Source: PALSA-612 sp964595575
Lineage (GTDB): Bacteria; Actinomycetota; Thermoleophilia; Gaiellales; Gaiellaceae
Direction: 5' to 3'
Assembly: GCA_964595575.1 (NCBI GenBank)
Contig: CAZQRA010000033.1
Coordinates: 1 to 29,955, forward strand
DNA length: 29,955 bases
Positions within the stretch are counted from its first letter, which is position 1. Every line of letters starts with the position of its first letter. The position numbers and the translations under genes are program-made. Under the pieces are notes generated by a model. The model had not been told where the DNA came from. It ran no database searches and was given only the letters and a program-made list of their open reading frames with translations. Of this stretch, positions 8,906-16,347 are shown one piece after another.

Positions 8906-9714
8906 TTCCCGCCCCCTTCGCCTACGAGGTCGCAGGGTCGGTGGAGGAGGCGGTCGAGCTTCTCGGTCGAAGCGAGGACGCCAAGCTCCTGGCGGGCGGC
9001 CACTCGCTGGTTCCTGCCATGAAGCTGCGCTTGGCCCGACCCTCGCTCCTCGTCGACATCGGCCGGCTTTCCGACCTTCGCTACGTGCGCGAGGAGGCAG
9101 GAAGGATCGCCATCGGCGCCCTCGCCCGCCACCACGACCTGGCGACGAACGCCCTCCTCGCCCAGCGCTGCCCGGCTCTCGCCCGCGCCGCTGCCCAGGT
9201 GGGCGACCCGCAGGTGCGCCACCGGGGTACGATCGGGGGCTCGGTCGCCCACGGCGATCCAGCCTCCGACCTGCCGACCGTGCTCCTCGCGCTGGAGGCA
9301 GAGCTCTCCCTGCGCGGGCCGGAGGGGGAGCGGGTGGTCTCCGCTGCCGACTTCTTCCGGGGCGTCTTCGAGACGGCCCTCGCTCCTCAGGAGGTGCTGA
9401 CCGAGATCCGGGTGCCGCCGGCAGCCGGCACGTACCTCAAGTTCAACCGGCGGGCCCAGGACTGGGCGACGGTGGGGGTGGCCGTCGTCCGGGCAGACGG
9501 CGCCGTGCGGGTGGCGCTGACCAGCATGGGCCCGACCCCGGTTCGGGCCCGGGGGGTGGAGGAGGCTCTCGCCGCAGGGGCCGAGCCGGCCGCGGCCGCC
9601 CAGCGGGCGGACGAGGGGACGAGCCCTCCCAGCGACGTGGCGGCAAGCGCCGAGTACCGGCGCGAGCTCGCTCGGGTGCTCGTGCGCCGGGCGCTGGCCG
9701 AGATCCTGGCCTAG
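8902..9714 (+). CDS. coxM: CO-dehydrogenase-like FAD medium subunit
   Basis: FAD-binding subunit (270 residues) that accepts electrons from CoxS and passes them to an external acceptor. FAD-contact motifs are LLAGGHSLVPAMKLRLA near the N-terminus and RHRGTIGGSVAHGDPASDLP in the middle. The C-terminal CO_deh_flav_C region follows from about residue 160. The GTG start overlaps the coxL stop (GTGA), with GGGAGG 7 nt upstream. It ends in TAG at 9712-9714 and shares a CTAG with the stop of the convergent capA-like gene. No CoxD/E/F-type maturation genes follow in the window. Confidence 0.93.
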   Translation: MIPAPFAYEVAGSVEEAVELLGRSEDAKLLAGGHSLVPAMKLRLARPSLLVDIGRLSDLRYVREEAGRIAIGALARHHDLATNALLAQRCPALARAAAQVGDPQVRHRGTIGGSVAHGDPASDLPTVLLALEAELSLRGPEGERVVSAADFFRGVFETALAPQEVLTEIRVPPAAGTYLKFNRRAQDWATVGVAVVRADGAVRVALTSMGPTPVRARGVEEALAAGAEPAAAAQRADEGTSPPSDVAASAEYRRELARVLVRRALAEILA

Positions 9715-10754
9715 CCGGTCCGCCAGGCGGGCGGAAGCAGGCGCCCTCTCGCCGTCACCCGCACTGCGTCGCGACCGAAGTCCTGCCGCGACAGCGTCCG
9801 CACGGCGGTGTGCACGCTCTTGCCGTTGTCGAGCCGGGGAAGGCCGGGGGGAACCAGGCGCACCGGCACCAGTGTCCCCCGCACCCAGGAGCCGTCCGGC
9901 CGAAGCGTCACCCGCAGAACGGCGCTCATGCCGGCGGGGCCGGCGATGGACAGGGTGCCGTTGCCGAGGAAGTTGCCCAGGCTGTAGGCGATGAGCCGGC
10001 CGCGGTACCACTCCATCCCGCGCAGCACGTGGGGCCCGTGGCCGACGACGAGGTCGGCGCCTGCCCGCACGACGGCGTGGGCGAGCGCGAGGGGGTTGCC
10101 GCGGCTCTCGCCCAGGAACCACTCCTGCCCGGGGCGGACGTGGCGGTGCTCGGCCCCCTCGGCGCCCGCGTGCACGCTGACGACGACGAGGTCGGCGTGC
10201 GCGCTCGCCCGCCGGACGAGCGCCACCGCCCCGGCGATGTCCCGCAGGTCCTGAGCCCAAGGGTAGGGGGCGACGGCAAGGACGGCCACCGTCACGGCCC
10301 CGACGTCCGCGTAGGCGATCTGCCCAGGGAGGCCGACGTGGCGGAGCCCGGCCCGGCGCAACGCCGCGATCGTCTCGTCCCGGCCCGCCTGCCCGTAGTC
10401 GAGGGCGTGGTTATTGGCCAAGGAGAGGACGTGGAGGCCCGCCTGGCGGAGCCGGCGGGCGTATCCAGGGGGTGCCCGGAAGGAGTAGCACCGGGGCTCG
10501 CCGGATCGGCACCGGGAGACGCCTCTGGTCGCCAGCGTCCCCTCCAGGTTCCCCAGGGCGAGGTGGGCGGCGAGGGCCCGCCTGACGCCGACGGAGAAGA
10601 AGGCCTTCCCGCCCTCGGCGGCAGGGGCCATGGCGATGTCGCCCACGGCGGCGATGGTCAGCTCGGGCCGGGGGCCTGCCAGGCCTCCTCCTGCCCCCAG
10701 GGAGACGATGGAGACCGCGAGCGTGACGGAGCGCACGAACACCGGCGGCGCCAC
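9711..10754 (-). CDS. CapA/PgsA-family exported metallophosphoesterase-like protein
   Basis: A 347-residue CapA family protein, named for poly-gamma-glutamate capsule synthesis; its fold is a calcineurin-like metallophosphatase. The N-terminus (FVRSVTLAVSIVSLGAGGGLAG) looks like a signal peptide or anchor. Family motifs in order are AAVGDIAMAP, GNLEGTLATRG, SLANNHALDYG, VSVHAGAEG, VVGHGPHVLRGMEWYRG and IAYSLGNFLG. The GTG at 10754 is used as start. No capB/capC genes are present, so capsule synthesis is unsupported; many such proteins are orphan cell-surface hydrolases. It lies downstream of pstS in the same direction, separated by a 26-bp palindrome, so it may or may not share phosphate control. 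Its stop overlaps that of coxM by 4 nt. Confidence 0.85.
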   Translation of the reverse strand: MAPPVFVRSVTLAVSIVSLGAGGGLAGPRPELTIAAVGDIAMAPAAEGGKAFFSVGVRRALAAHLALGNLEGTLATRGVSRCRSGEPRCYSFRAPPGYARRLRQAGLHVLSLANNHALDYGQAGRDETIAALRRAGLRHVGLPGQIAYADVGAVTVAVLAVAPYPWAQDLRDIAGAVALVRRASAHADLVVVSVHAGAEGAEHRHVRPGQEWFLGESRGNPLALAHAVVRAGADLVVGHGPHVLRGMEWYRGRLIAYSLGNFLGNGTLSIAGPAGMSAVLRVTLRPDGSWVRGTLVPVRLVPPGLPRLDNGKSVHTAVRTLSRQDFGRDAVRVTARGRLLPPAWRTG

Positions 10755-10768
10755 GGTACCGGAAGGGC

Positions 10769-10794
10769 CCGAGGGCGGCCGCGGCCGCCCTCGG
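10769..10794. terminator. 26-bp perfect palindrome between pstS and the capA-like gene
   Basis: CCGAGGGCGGCCG is followed directly by its exact reverse complement, giving a 13-bp stem with no required loop. It lies 29 nt past the pstS stop. There is no T-tract after the stem on either strand, so rho-independent termination is uncertain. It could also protect the pstS mRNA 3' end. Confidence 0.4.
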
Positions 10795-10822
10795 CAGGGG
10801 TGGAAAAAGCGGGGAAGGAGGC

Positions 10823-11767
10823 TTAGCCCGACCTGGCGACCTGCCTAACCGCGCTCCTGTATAGCCGCTTGGCGTTGCGAAGCTGCTTGTCCGTGAGGGG
10901 GATGAAGCGGGCCTTCCTGGCGATGGCCCGCTCGTTGTCGAGGATGTACTTGACGAAGGCCTGCACCTCCGGCCGCTTGAACGAGGCCACCTTGACGTAG
11001 ATGAAGAGGGGCCGGCCGAGGGGCTTGTAGGTCCCGTTCTGGACCGTCTTCACGCTGGGAAGCACGCAGCCCTTGCCGCCGTCGATCGCCACCAGGTTCA
11101 GCTTGTCCTGGTTCTCCTCGTAGTAGGAGAAGCCGAAGTAGCCGAGGCCGCCCCTCTCCCCGGCCACCCCCTGCACGGTGACGTTGTCGTCCTCGGTCGC
11201 CTGGTAGTCGGAGCGGCTGGCCCGCGCCTTGCCCACGATGGCCTCGGTGAAGTAGTCGAAGGTACCCGAGTCGGTGCCTGCCCCGAAGAGCTTGAGGGGG
11301 ACGTCGGGGAAGCCGGGCCTGACCTCCTTCCAGCTGTCGATCTTGGAGCCGGGCTCCCAGATCTTCTTCAGCTCGGCCACGGTCAGGCACCTAGCCCAGG
11401 TATTGGCCTTGTTCACCACCACCGACAGGCCGTCGTTGGCCACGGCGAAGCCGATGTAGCGTACCCCGTTGTCGCGGCACAGTCTCGCCTCCGTCGCCTG
11501 CTTGATCGGCCGGGAGGCGTTGGAGATGTCGGTCTCTCCCCGGCAGAATCGCTCGAAGCCGCCCCCGGTACCGGAGATCCCCACCGTGACGCGCACGCTC
11601 CGGTGGATCTTCTGGAAGCCCTCGGCGGCGGCGGTGGTGTAGGGGCCGACCGTGCTCGAGCCGTCGGCGGTGATGGTGCCCCTCAACTCACCGGTCGAGG
11701 CAGGGGCCGCCGCTGCCGCCAGGCCGGCGAGGACGGTCACGGCGCCGAGAGCGACCTTCCTTCTCAT
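10823..11767 (-). CDS. pstS: Phosphate ABC transporter substrate-binding protein PstS
   Basis: High-affinity phosphate-binding protein outside the membrane, delivering phosphate to PstCA. The 314 residues start with a signal peptide (MRRKVALGAVTVLAGLAAAAAPAS). Phosphate-site motifs are ITADGSSTVGPYTTAAAEGF, VGISGTGGGFERFCRGETDISNASRPI and FGAGTDSGTFDYFTEAIVG. Two ATGs compete: 11776 abuts the Shine-Dalgarno, while 11767 lies 9 nt after AAGGAGG, so 11767 is chosen. A PHO box (11842-11874) lies 75 nt upstream, just after phoU, giving pstS its own promoter at the 3' end of the cluster; binding protein is normally needed in excess. Confidence 0.95.
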   Translation of the reverse strand: MRRKVALGAVTVLAGLAAAAAPASTGELRGTITADGSSTVGPYTTAAAEGFQKIHRSVRVTVGISGTGGGFERFCRGETDISNASRPIKQATEARLCRDNGVRYIGFAVANDGLSVVVNKANTWARCLTVAELKKIWEPGSKIDSWKEVRPGFPDVPLKLFGAGTDSGTFDYFTEAIVGKARASRSDYQATEDDNVTVQGVAGERGGLGYFGFSYYEENQDKLNLVAIDGGKGCVLPSVKTVQNGTYKPLGRPLFIYVKVASFKRPEVQAFVKYILDNERAIARKARFIPLTDKQLRNAKRLYRSAVRQVARSG

Positions 11768-11807
11768 CGCGATCATCCTCCTTGTCGGTCTCCGTCCATT
11801 CGGCGCT

Positions 11808-11874
11808 AGTGTCGTCGGCACGGTCAGGGTCGTGGGCAACGGTGTGGTGAGCTTCCGGTGACGGTCTGGTGACG
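11808..11874 (-). promoter_or_regulatory. PHO box and candidate -10 for pstS
   Basis: Read on the gene strand, three 11-bp repeats run from 11874 to 11842: CGTCACCAGAC, CGTCACCGGAA and GCTCACCACAC. A weaker fourth unit (CGTTGCC) follows in phase. The core matches the (G/C)TTCACC-type PhoP site of actinobacteria. GACACT at 11813-11808 starts 29 nt after the third repeat, the same distance as the CACACT before pstC. It begins 6 nt downstream of the phoU stop. Confidence 0.75.
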
Positions 11875-11879
11875 CCTGC

Positions 11880-12560
11880 TTAGGCGCCCTCGTTCACCGG
11901 GTGGGATGCGTCGCTGAACTCGCGCAGCTCGCCGGTGACGAGGTAGGCGGTCTGCTCCCCGATGTCCACGGCGTGGTCGCCGATCCGCTCCAGGCAGCGG
12001 GAGATGACGAGCATGCGCAGGCCCCACTCGCGGCGCTCGGCGCTCGCCCCCAGGTCGAGGACGCAGTACACGAGTCGGCGGTTGGCCCGGTCGATGAGCT
12101 CGTCGAGCTCGACCAGCGACTCCGCCTCCGCCAGGTCGCGGCGGGCGAGCGAGCGCATGGCCGTGCGCAGCATCTCCTCGGCCCGGTCGCCCATCTCCTG
12201 GACGTTCTCGATAACCCCGGGGTCGCCCTCGATCTCGCCCGCGAGCTTGGCCAGCTTGCACATGGTCACGCACAGATCGGCCGCTCGCTCCAGGTGCAGG
12301 TTGACGTGGAGCGCCGCCAGCACCAGGCGCAGATCGCCGGCCACCGGCGTCTAGCGGGCGAGGAGCGCCTCCACCTCCTGCTCCAAGGCCAGGTAGCGAT
12401 CGTCCACCTCGTCGTCGAAGGCGATCACCTCGTCCGCCAGCTCGCGATCGCCCCGCACGAGCACCTCGATCGCGCTCCGCAGCGCCCGCAGCACGAGTTC
12501 TGCCTCCTCCTGGAGGGCGGCTTCCAGCCGGTCGAGCTCCTGCTGGAGGGTGAGGCGCAT
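11880..12560 (-). pseudogene. phoU: PhoU phosphate-signalling regulator interrupted by an in-frame amber codon
   Basis: PhoU links Pst transport to the PhoR/PhoP system. Here 69 codons (MRLTLQQELDRLEAALQEEA... ending EALLAR) are followed by TAG at 12353-12351 and then, in the same frame, by TPVAGDLRLVLAALHVN through ERIGDHAVDIGEQ to a TAA at 11880. The sum, 226 codons, is normal PhoU length, and both halves keep their motifs. Relatives usually read LLALQQPVAGDLR, so the TAG most likely replaces a Gln CAG. A GTG at 12344 could restart the second half but has no visible Shine-Dalgarno. Possibilities are a recent nonsense mutation, a base-call error, readthrough, or a functional split. The start forms an ATGA overlap with pstB. 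Confidence 0.85.
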
Positions 12561-13396
12561 CAGCCGAACCTGCCGGTGACGTAGCCCTCCGTGCGCCGGT
12601 CGGCGGGCTGGGTGAAGATCTTCTCGGTACGGTCGAACTCGACCAGGATCCCCGCCCGCTCCCCCTCCTCGCCTGCCTCGACGCTGAAGAAGGCGGTCAT
12701 GTCCGCCAGCCGGGCTGCCTGCTGCATGTTGTGGGTGACGATGACGATGGTGTAGTCGTCCTTGAGCTCGTGCATGAGGTCCTCGATGCGGGCAGTGGCG
12801 ATGGGGTCGAGAGCGGAGGCGGGCTCGTCCATGAGGATCACCTCCGGCTCGACGGCCAGGCAGCGGGCGATGCAGAGCCGCTGCTGCTGGCCGCCGGACA
12901 GGCTGAGCGCGCTGGCGCGGAGCCGATCCTTGACCTCGTCCCAGAGGGCGGCCTGGCGGAGGGCGTGCTCCACCCGCTCGGCCAGACCCTCCTTCATGCC
13001 CAGCACCCGGGGGCCGAAGGCGACGTTGTCGAAGATCGACTTGGGGAACGGGTTCGGCTTCTGGAACACCATGCCGATGCGTCTGCGCACCTCCACCGGG
13101 TCGACACCCGGGCCGTAGAGGTCGTGGCCGTGGAAGAGCACCTCTCCCTCCACCCGCGCCCCGGGGATGAGGTCGTTCATGCGGTTGAGGCAGCGGATGA
13201 AGGTGCTCTTGCCGCAGCCGGAGGGGCCGATGACGGCCGTGATCAGGTTCTTGCCGATCTCGAGGCTGACGTCCTTCACCGCCGGCTTCCGGTCGTAGGA
13301 GACGGTGAGCCGGCGCACCTCGAGCACGACCTCCCGAGGAGGCGAGGACGGAGGGGAGGAGGGCTCGCGCTCGGCGACGCGGACGAGATCGGCCAC
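12560..13396 (-). CDS. pstB: Phosphate ABC transporter ATP-binding protein PstB
   Basis: ATPase powering phosphate import through PstCA at the inner face of the membrane. The 278-residue frame shows Walker A GPSGCGKST, the PstB-specific Q-loop region GMVFQKPNPFPKSIFDNVAFG, signature LSGGQQQR, Walker B VILMDEPASALDP and the switch VTHNMQQAARLAD. The GTG at 13396 is chosen, close behind the pstA stop; the frame remains open into pstA, but that part is shadow. A hydrophilic stretch of about 20 residues (EREPSSPPSSPPRE) precedes the ABC domain and is unusual for PstB. The stop overlaps the phoU ATG. Confidence 0.95.
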   Translation of the reverse strand: MADLVRVAEREPSSPPSSPPREVVLEVRRLTVSYDRKPAVKDVSLEIGKNLITAVIGPSGCGKSTFIRCLNRMNDLIPGARVEGEVLFHGHDLYGPGVDPVEVRRRIGMVFQKPNPFPKSIFDNVAFGPRVLGMKEGLAERVEHALRQAALWDEVKDRLRASALSLSGGQQQRLCIARCLAVEPEVILMDEPASALDPIATARIEDLMHELKDDYTIVIVTHNMQQAARLADMTAFFSVEAGEEGERAGILVEFDRTEKIFTQPADRRTEGYVTGRFG

Positions 13397-13401
13397 AGCC
13401 C

Positions 13402-14283
13402 CTACCACCGCTTCTGGTAGCGGTCGCGGATCCAGATGGCGAGGGCGTTCATGGTCAGGAGGATGGCGAGGAGGACGATGCCCCCGGCCGCCGCCAACAG
13501 CTTGAACTGGGTCTGGGGGTGGCGGATCCAGTTGTAGATCTGGACCGGGAGGGCCGTGAACGGCCCGAGCAGGGCGGGGTCGAAGGCCACGTAGGTGAGC
13601 GCCCCGATGAGGAGGAGGGGAGCGGTCTCTCCCAGCGCCCGCGACAGGGCCAGGATCGAGCCGGTGGCGATGCCGGGAGCAGCCGCCGGCAGCACCTGGC
13701 GGGAGACGACCTGCCAGCGGGTGGCGCCGAGGGCGTAGGCGGCCTGGCGGATCGACTCGGGCACGGCCCGGATCGCCTCCCGGGAGGCGATGATCACCGT
13801 GGGCAGGGTGAGCAGGGCCAGGATCAGCGCCCCGGCGAGGAGCACCCGGCCCAGCCCGGCGCCGCGGACGATGAAGGCCAGGCCCAGGATCCCGTACACG
13901 ATCGAGGGGACGCCGGCCAGGTTCTGGATCATGATCTCGAGCAGGCGCTTGTACCAACGCTCGCGATCGGCGTACTCCTCCAGGTAGACGGCGGTGGCTA
14001 CGCCCACGGGTACGACCATGGCCAGGACGAGCAGGCCGAGCTCGATGGTGGCCAGGATGGCGGGTCGGGCTCCCGCCGCCAGCGGGTCGGCCGAGGGAGG
14101 CTGGCTTAACAGGCGCCAGGTGAGAAAGCCGGAGCCATCCCAGATGAGGTCGACGACGAGCGCGATCAGGGCGACGAGGCCTACGGCCAAGGAGGAGAGG
14201 AGCAGGGCGGCGAAGGCGAGCTCACTGGGTCGCCGCCGATCAGCGATCCAGCCAAGGGAAACGTGGGTCCGGAGGGACGTCAC
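13402..14283 (-). CDS. pstA: Phosphate ABC transporter permease PstA
   Basis: Membrane permease (293 residues) forming the phosphate channel with PstC. The first membrane span is around AFAALLLSSLAVGLVALIALV, with about five more in the binding-protein-dependent transport domain. The EAA-type coupling loop is visible as EAIRAVPESIRQAAYALGATRWQ. NLAGVPSIVYGILGLAF and SRALGETAPLLLIGA are characteristic of PstA. The GTG start overlaps the pstC stop (GTGA), and pstB follows after 5 nt, so pstC-A-B-phoU reads as one transcript. Confidence 0.95.
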   Translation of the reverse strand: MTSLRTHVSLGWIADRRRPSELAFAALLLSSLAVGLVALIALVVDLIWDGSGFLTWRLLSQPPSADPLAAGARPAILATIELGLLVLAMVVPVGVATAVYLEEYADRERWYKRLLEIMIQNLAGVPSIVYGILGLAFIVRGAGLGRVLLAGALILALLTLPTVIIASREAIRAVPESIRQAAYALGATRWQVVSRQVLPAAAPGIATGSILALSRALGETAPLLLIGALTYVAFDPALLGPFTALPVQIYNWIRHPQTQFKLLAAAGGIVLLAILLTMNALAIWIRDRYQKRW

Positions 14284-15206
14284 TCGTACACCTCCCGGAA
14301 CCGACGGGCAACCCGAATAGCCGCCACGTTCATGACCAGGGTGAGGGCAAAGAGGGTGAGACCGACGGCGAAGATGGTCTTGTACTCGAGGGAGCCGGTG
14401 GGCACGTCCCCTTGGGCGGTGGCGCCGATGAAGGCGGTGAGCGTCTCCACCGATTGGCGGGGGTCGAAGGTGACGTGGGCGAGCTGGCCGGCCGCGATGA
14501 GCACGATCATCGTCTCCCCCACCCCCCGCGACACGGCCAGGACGAAGCTGGCCACGATGCCCGACGCAGCGGCGGGGACGACCACCCGGGTCGCCACCTG
14601 CCGCCGGCTGGCGCCCAGGGCGTAGGCGGCATCTCGCAGGTCGCGGGGCACCGCGAACATGGCGTCCTCCGACACGGAGGCGACGGTGGGAAGGAGCATC
14701 ACCCCCATGACCAGCCCCGCCGACAGGGCATTGAAGATCTCTACCTCCAGGCCCAGGTCCCGGAGCAGGGGCGTCATGAAGGTGAGGGCGAAGTAGCCGT
14801 AGACGACGGTGGGGATGCCAGCCAGGACCTCGAGCAGGGGCTTGACGAGGCGGCGCAGGCGGTTGCCGGCATACTCGCTGAGGAAGATGGCCGTGGCCAG
14901 GCCCAGGGGCAGGGCGACGAGGGAGGCCCAGAGGGTGATGCTCAAGGTCCCCGTGAGCAGGGGCACGACCCCGAAACGGGCCGGCTCAAAGAGGGGGGCC
15001 CAGGTGGTACCGGCGAGGAAGTCCGAGATCGGCACCTCGCGGAAGAAGTCGATCGCCGGCTGGAGGAGCGCCGCCACGATCCCCACCGTGGTGGCCACGG
15101 AGATGAGGGCGGCGGCGAGCAGGGCGAGCCGGATCGCCTGCTCGCCATAACGCTGCCGCCTGCTCCTGAGCGGGGTCGTGTCGGCGACGGCGGAGCGGAC
15201 GGCCAT
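14280..15206 (-). CDS. pstC: Phosphate ABC transporter permease PstC
   Basis: Partner permease of PstA (308 residues). Motifs include GTLSITLWASLVALPLGLATAIFLSEY, LEVLAGIPTVVYGYFAL, the coupling loop DAMFAVPRDLRDAAYALGASRRQ and LAVSRGVGETMIVLIAAGQ. The first span is ALLAAALISVATTVGIVAALL. The ATG at 15206 follows CACACT after exactly 7 nt, so the transcript may be leaderless. A PHO box ends 42 nt upstream. It is the first gene of the pstCAB-phoU unit and lies downstream of the sensor kinase on the same strand. Confidence 0.95.
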   Translation of the reverse strand: MAVRSAVADTTPLRSRRQRYGEQAIRLALLAAALISVATTVGIVAALLQPAIDFFREVPISDFLAGTTWAPLFEPARFGVVPLLTGTLSITLWASLVALPLGLATAIFLSEYAGNRLRRLVKPLLEVLAGIPTVVYGYFALTFMTPLLRDLGLEVEIFNALSAGLVMGVMLLPTVASVSEDAMFAVPRDLRDAAYALGASRRQVATRVVVPAAASGIVASFVLAVSRGVGETMIVLIAAGQLAHVTFDPRQSVETLTAFIGATAQGDVPTGSLEYKTIFAVGLTLFALTLVMNVAAIRVARRFREVYE

Positions 15207-15213
15207 CGCCTGC

Positions 15214-15280
15214 AGTGTGGAGGCGCCGGCTGTGGTCGTGGGTAGCCGCTTCGTGAAGGTCCGGTGACGATCTGGTGAAC
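15214..15280 (-). promoter_or_regulatory. PHO box and candidate -10 for pstCAB-phoU
   Basis: On the gene strand, 15280 to 15248 reads as three 11-bp repeats: GTTCACCAGAT, CGTCACCGGAC and CTTCACGAAGC. The first unit is a perfect GTTCACC core. CACACT (15219-15214) begins 29 nt after the last repeat and 7 nt before the pstC ATG. No sigma70 -35 is apparent, as expected for an activator-dependent promoter. Confidence 0.8.
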
Positions 15281-15318
15281 GGGCCTGGGTCGCGCTCGAG
15301 CGCGCCCATCCCGTACGG

Positions 15319-16290
15319 CTAACGCCGGCCCCAGGCCAGGCGCACCTCGAGGCCGCCCTGGGGGCGGTTTCGCGCCTCCACCGTCCCCCCCGAGGAGGTC
15401 ACGACGTGCTTAACGATGGCTAGGCCCAGGCCGGTACCGCGGGAGGCGCGGGCGCGGTCGGAGCGGAAGAAGCGCTCGAACAGGCGGGGCAGATCCTCCT
15501 CGGGCACGCCGCGGCCGTCGTCCCAGGCGACGAGCGCTACCCCTCCTTCCTCCTGGCGGGCGGAGAGGGTGAACGTGGCCCCCTCGCCGGCGTGGCGGAT
15601 CGCGTTCTCGGCCAGGTTGGTCGCCACCACCTCCAGCATCCGCTCCCGCAGCGGCAGCTCGACCGTGGCCGGGCAGTCGAGCCGGAGCCGGACGCCGGCC
15701 CTCTCGGCCTGCTCCGCCAGCCTGGCCACCACCCGCTCCAGGACGCCGAGAGCCCGCGTCGTTCCCAGCGACACCACCACCCGTCCGCTCTCCAGCTCGC
15801 TCAGGAAGAGGACGTCGTCGATCAGCTCCCCGATCCGGCGCACCTCCGCCTGCGCCTGCTCGACGAGGGACTCGCGGTCGGCTCCGGGCAGCGACAGGTT
15901 GTCGAGCAGCACCATGATCCGGGCGAGCGGCGTCCTCAACTCGTGGGAGACGGCGGCGGTGAACCCGGCCCGAAGCTCCTGGTAGGCGGCGAGGTCACCC
16001 GGCGCGCCCAGGTAGACGAGGGTCTCCCGCCGTCCGTCCACCTCGTAGGGGATCTGGAGCGGCGCTCGGCCCCCTTCTTGCTCGAGCAGCTCCTCGGGGA
16101 AGGGCGCCCCTTCCACCAGCCCCTCGAGGGAGGCCCGGGCCCGCCGGCTGGCGGCGACGACGCGTCGCTCGGCGTCCAGCACGACCACGATCTCCCTGCT
16201 CTCCTCGACGAGGAGGCGCGCCCGCTCGGCAGCCAGGCGGAGCTCGAGCGTCCCCTGGTCGCGCCGACGGCGCCGCCAGAGAGGCTTCAC
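15319..16290 (-). CDS. PhoR-like sensor histidine kinase lacking membrane segments
   Basis: Histidine kinase (323 residues) paired with the divergent OmpR-type regulator. Order: a basic N-terminus, a PAS-like region (IVVVLDAERRVVAASRRARASLEG) at about 30-95, a HisKA domain with the phospho-acceptor in AAVSHELRTPLAR (His116), and a HATPase_c domain with N-box NLAENAIRHA, WDDGRGV, LFERFF and GTGLGLAIVKHV. No transmembrane span is visible, so it probably acts in the cytoplasm or through a partner such as the Pst complex. The GTG start at 16290 lies inside the first PHO-box repeat. Position beside pst and PHO boxes makes PhoR the likely role. The actinobacterial SenX3 and PhoR families look similar. 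Confidence 0.88.
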   Translation of the reverse strand: MKPLWRRRRRDQGTLELRLAAERARLLVEESREIVVVLDAERRVVAASRRARASLEGLVEGAPFPEELLEQEGGRAPLQIPYEVDGRRETLVYLGAPGDLAAYQELRAGFTAAVSHELRTPLARIMVLLDNLSLPGADRESLVEQAQAEVRRIGELIDDVLFLSELESGRVVVSLGTTRALGVLERVVARLAEQAERAGVRLRLDCPATVELPLRERMLEVVATNLAENAIRHAGEGATFTLSARQEEGGVALVAWDDGRGVPEEDLPRLFERFFRSDRARASRGTGLGLAIVKHVVTSSGGTVEARNRPQGGLEVRLAWGRR

Positions 16291-16317
16291 CAGATCGTCA
16301 CCACTTGCTCACAGGAT
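16285..16317 (+). promoter_or_regulatory. PHO box between the sensor kinase and the regulator
   Basis: On the plus strand, three 11-bp repeats read CTTCACCAGAT, CGTCACCACTT and GCTCACAGGAT. They point toward the regulator gene and suggest autoregulation. The first repeat covers the start codon of the divergent kinase, so binding here could also repress the kinase. The third repeat would cover about -41 to -31 relative to a start site at 16348. Confidence 0.75.
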
Positions 16318-16334
16318 CGCGCCGCTCGTACGTC

Positions 16335-16340
16335 TATGGT
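16335..16340 (+). promoter_or_regulatory. Candidate -10 of the PhoP-like regulator gene
   Basis: TATGGT sits 7 nt before the GTG at 16348 and 18 nt after the PHO box. An ATG at 16336 is inside this hexamer, so if this is the -10, that ATG cannot be in the mRNA and the transcript starts at the GTG, making it leaderless. Confidence 0.45.
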
Positions 16341-16347
16341 AGGCGGC

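Noticed and set aside
7201..9714. 837-codon plus-strand frame overlapping coxL
   Set aside because: Its first part is an Arg/Pro/Gly-rich shadow of coxL. Only the last 270 codons, from GTG 8902, are a real gene (coxM).
12351..12353. Amber (TAG) recoding to an amino acid as a general feature of this genome
   Set aside because: TAG ends many apparently normal genes here (NYN protein, coxS, coxM, capA-like, pstA, phoP, CopD-like, aldolase), so TAG is an ordinary stop. Only the phoU site is anomalous.
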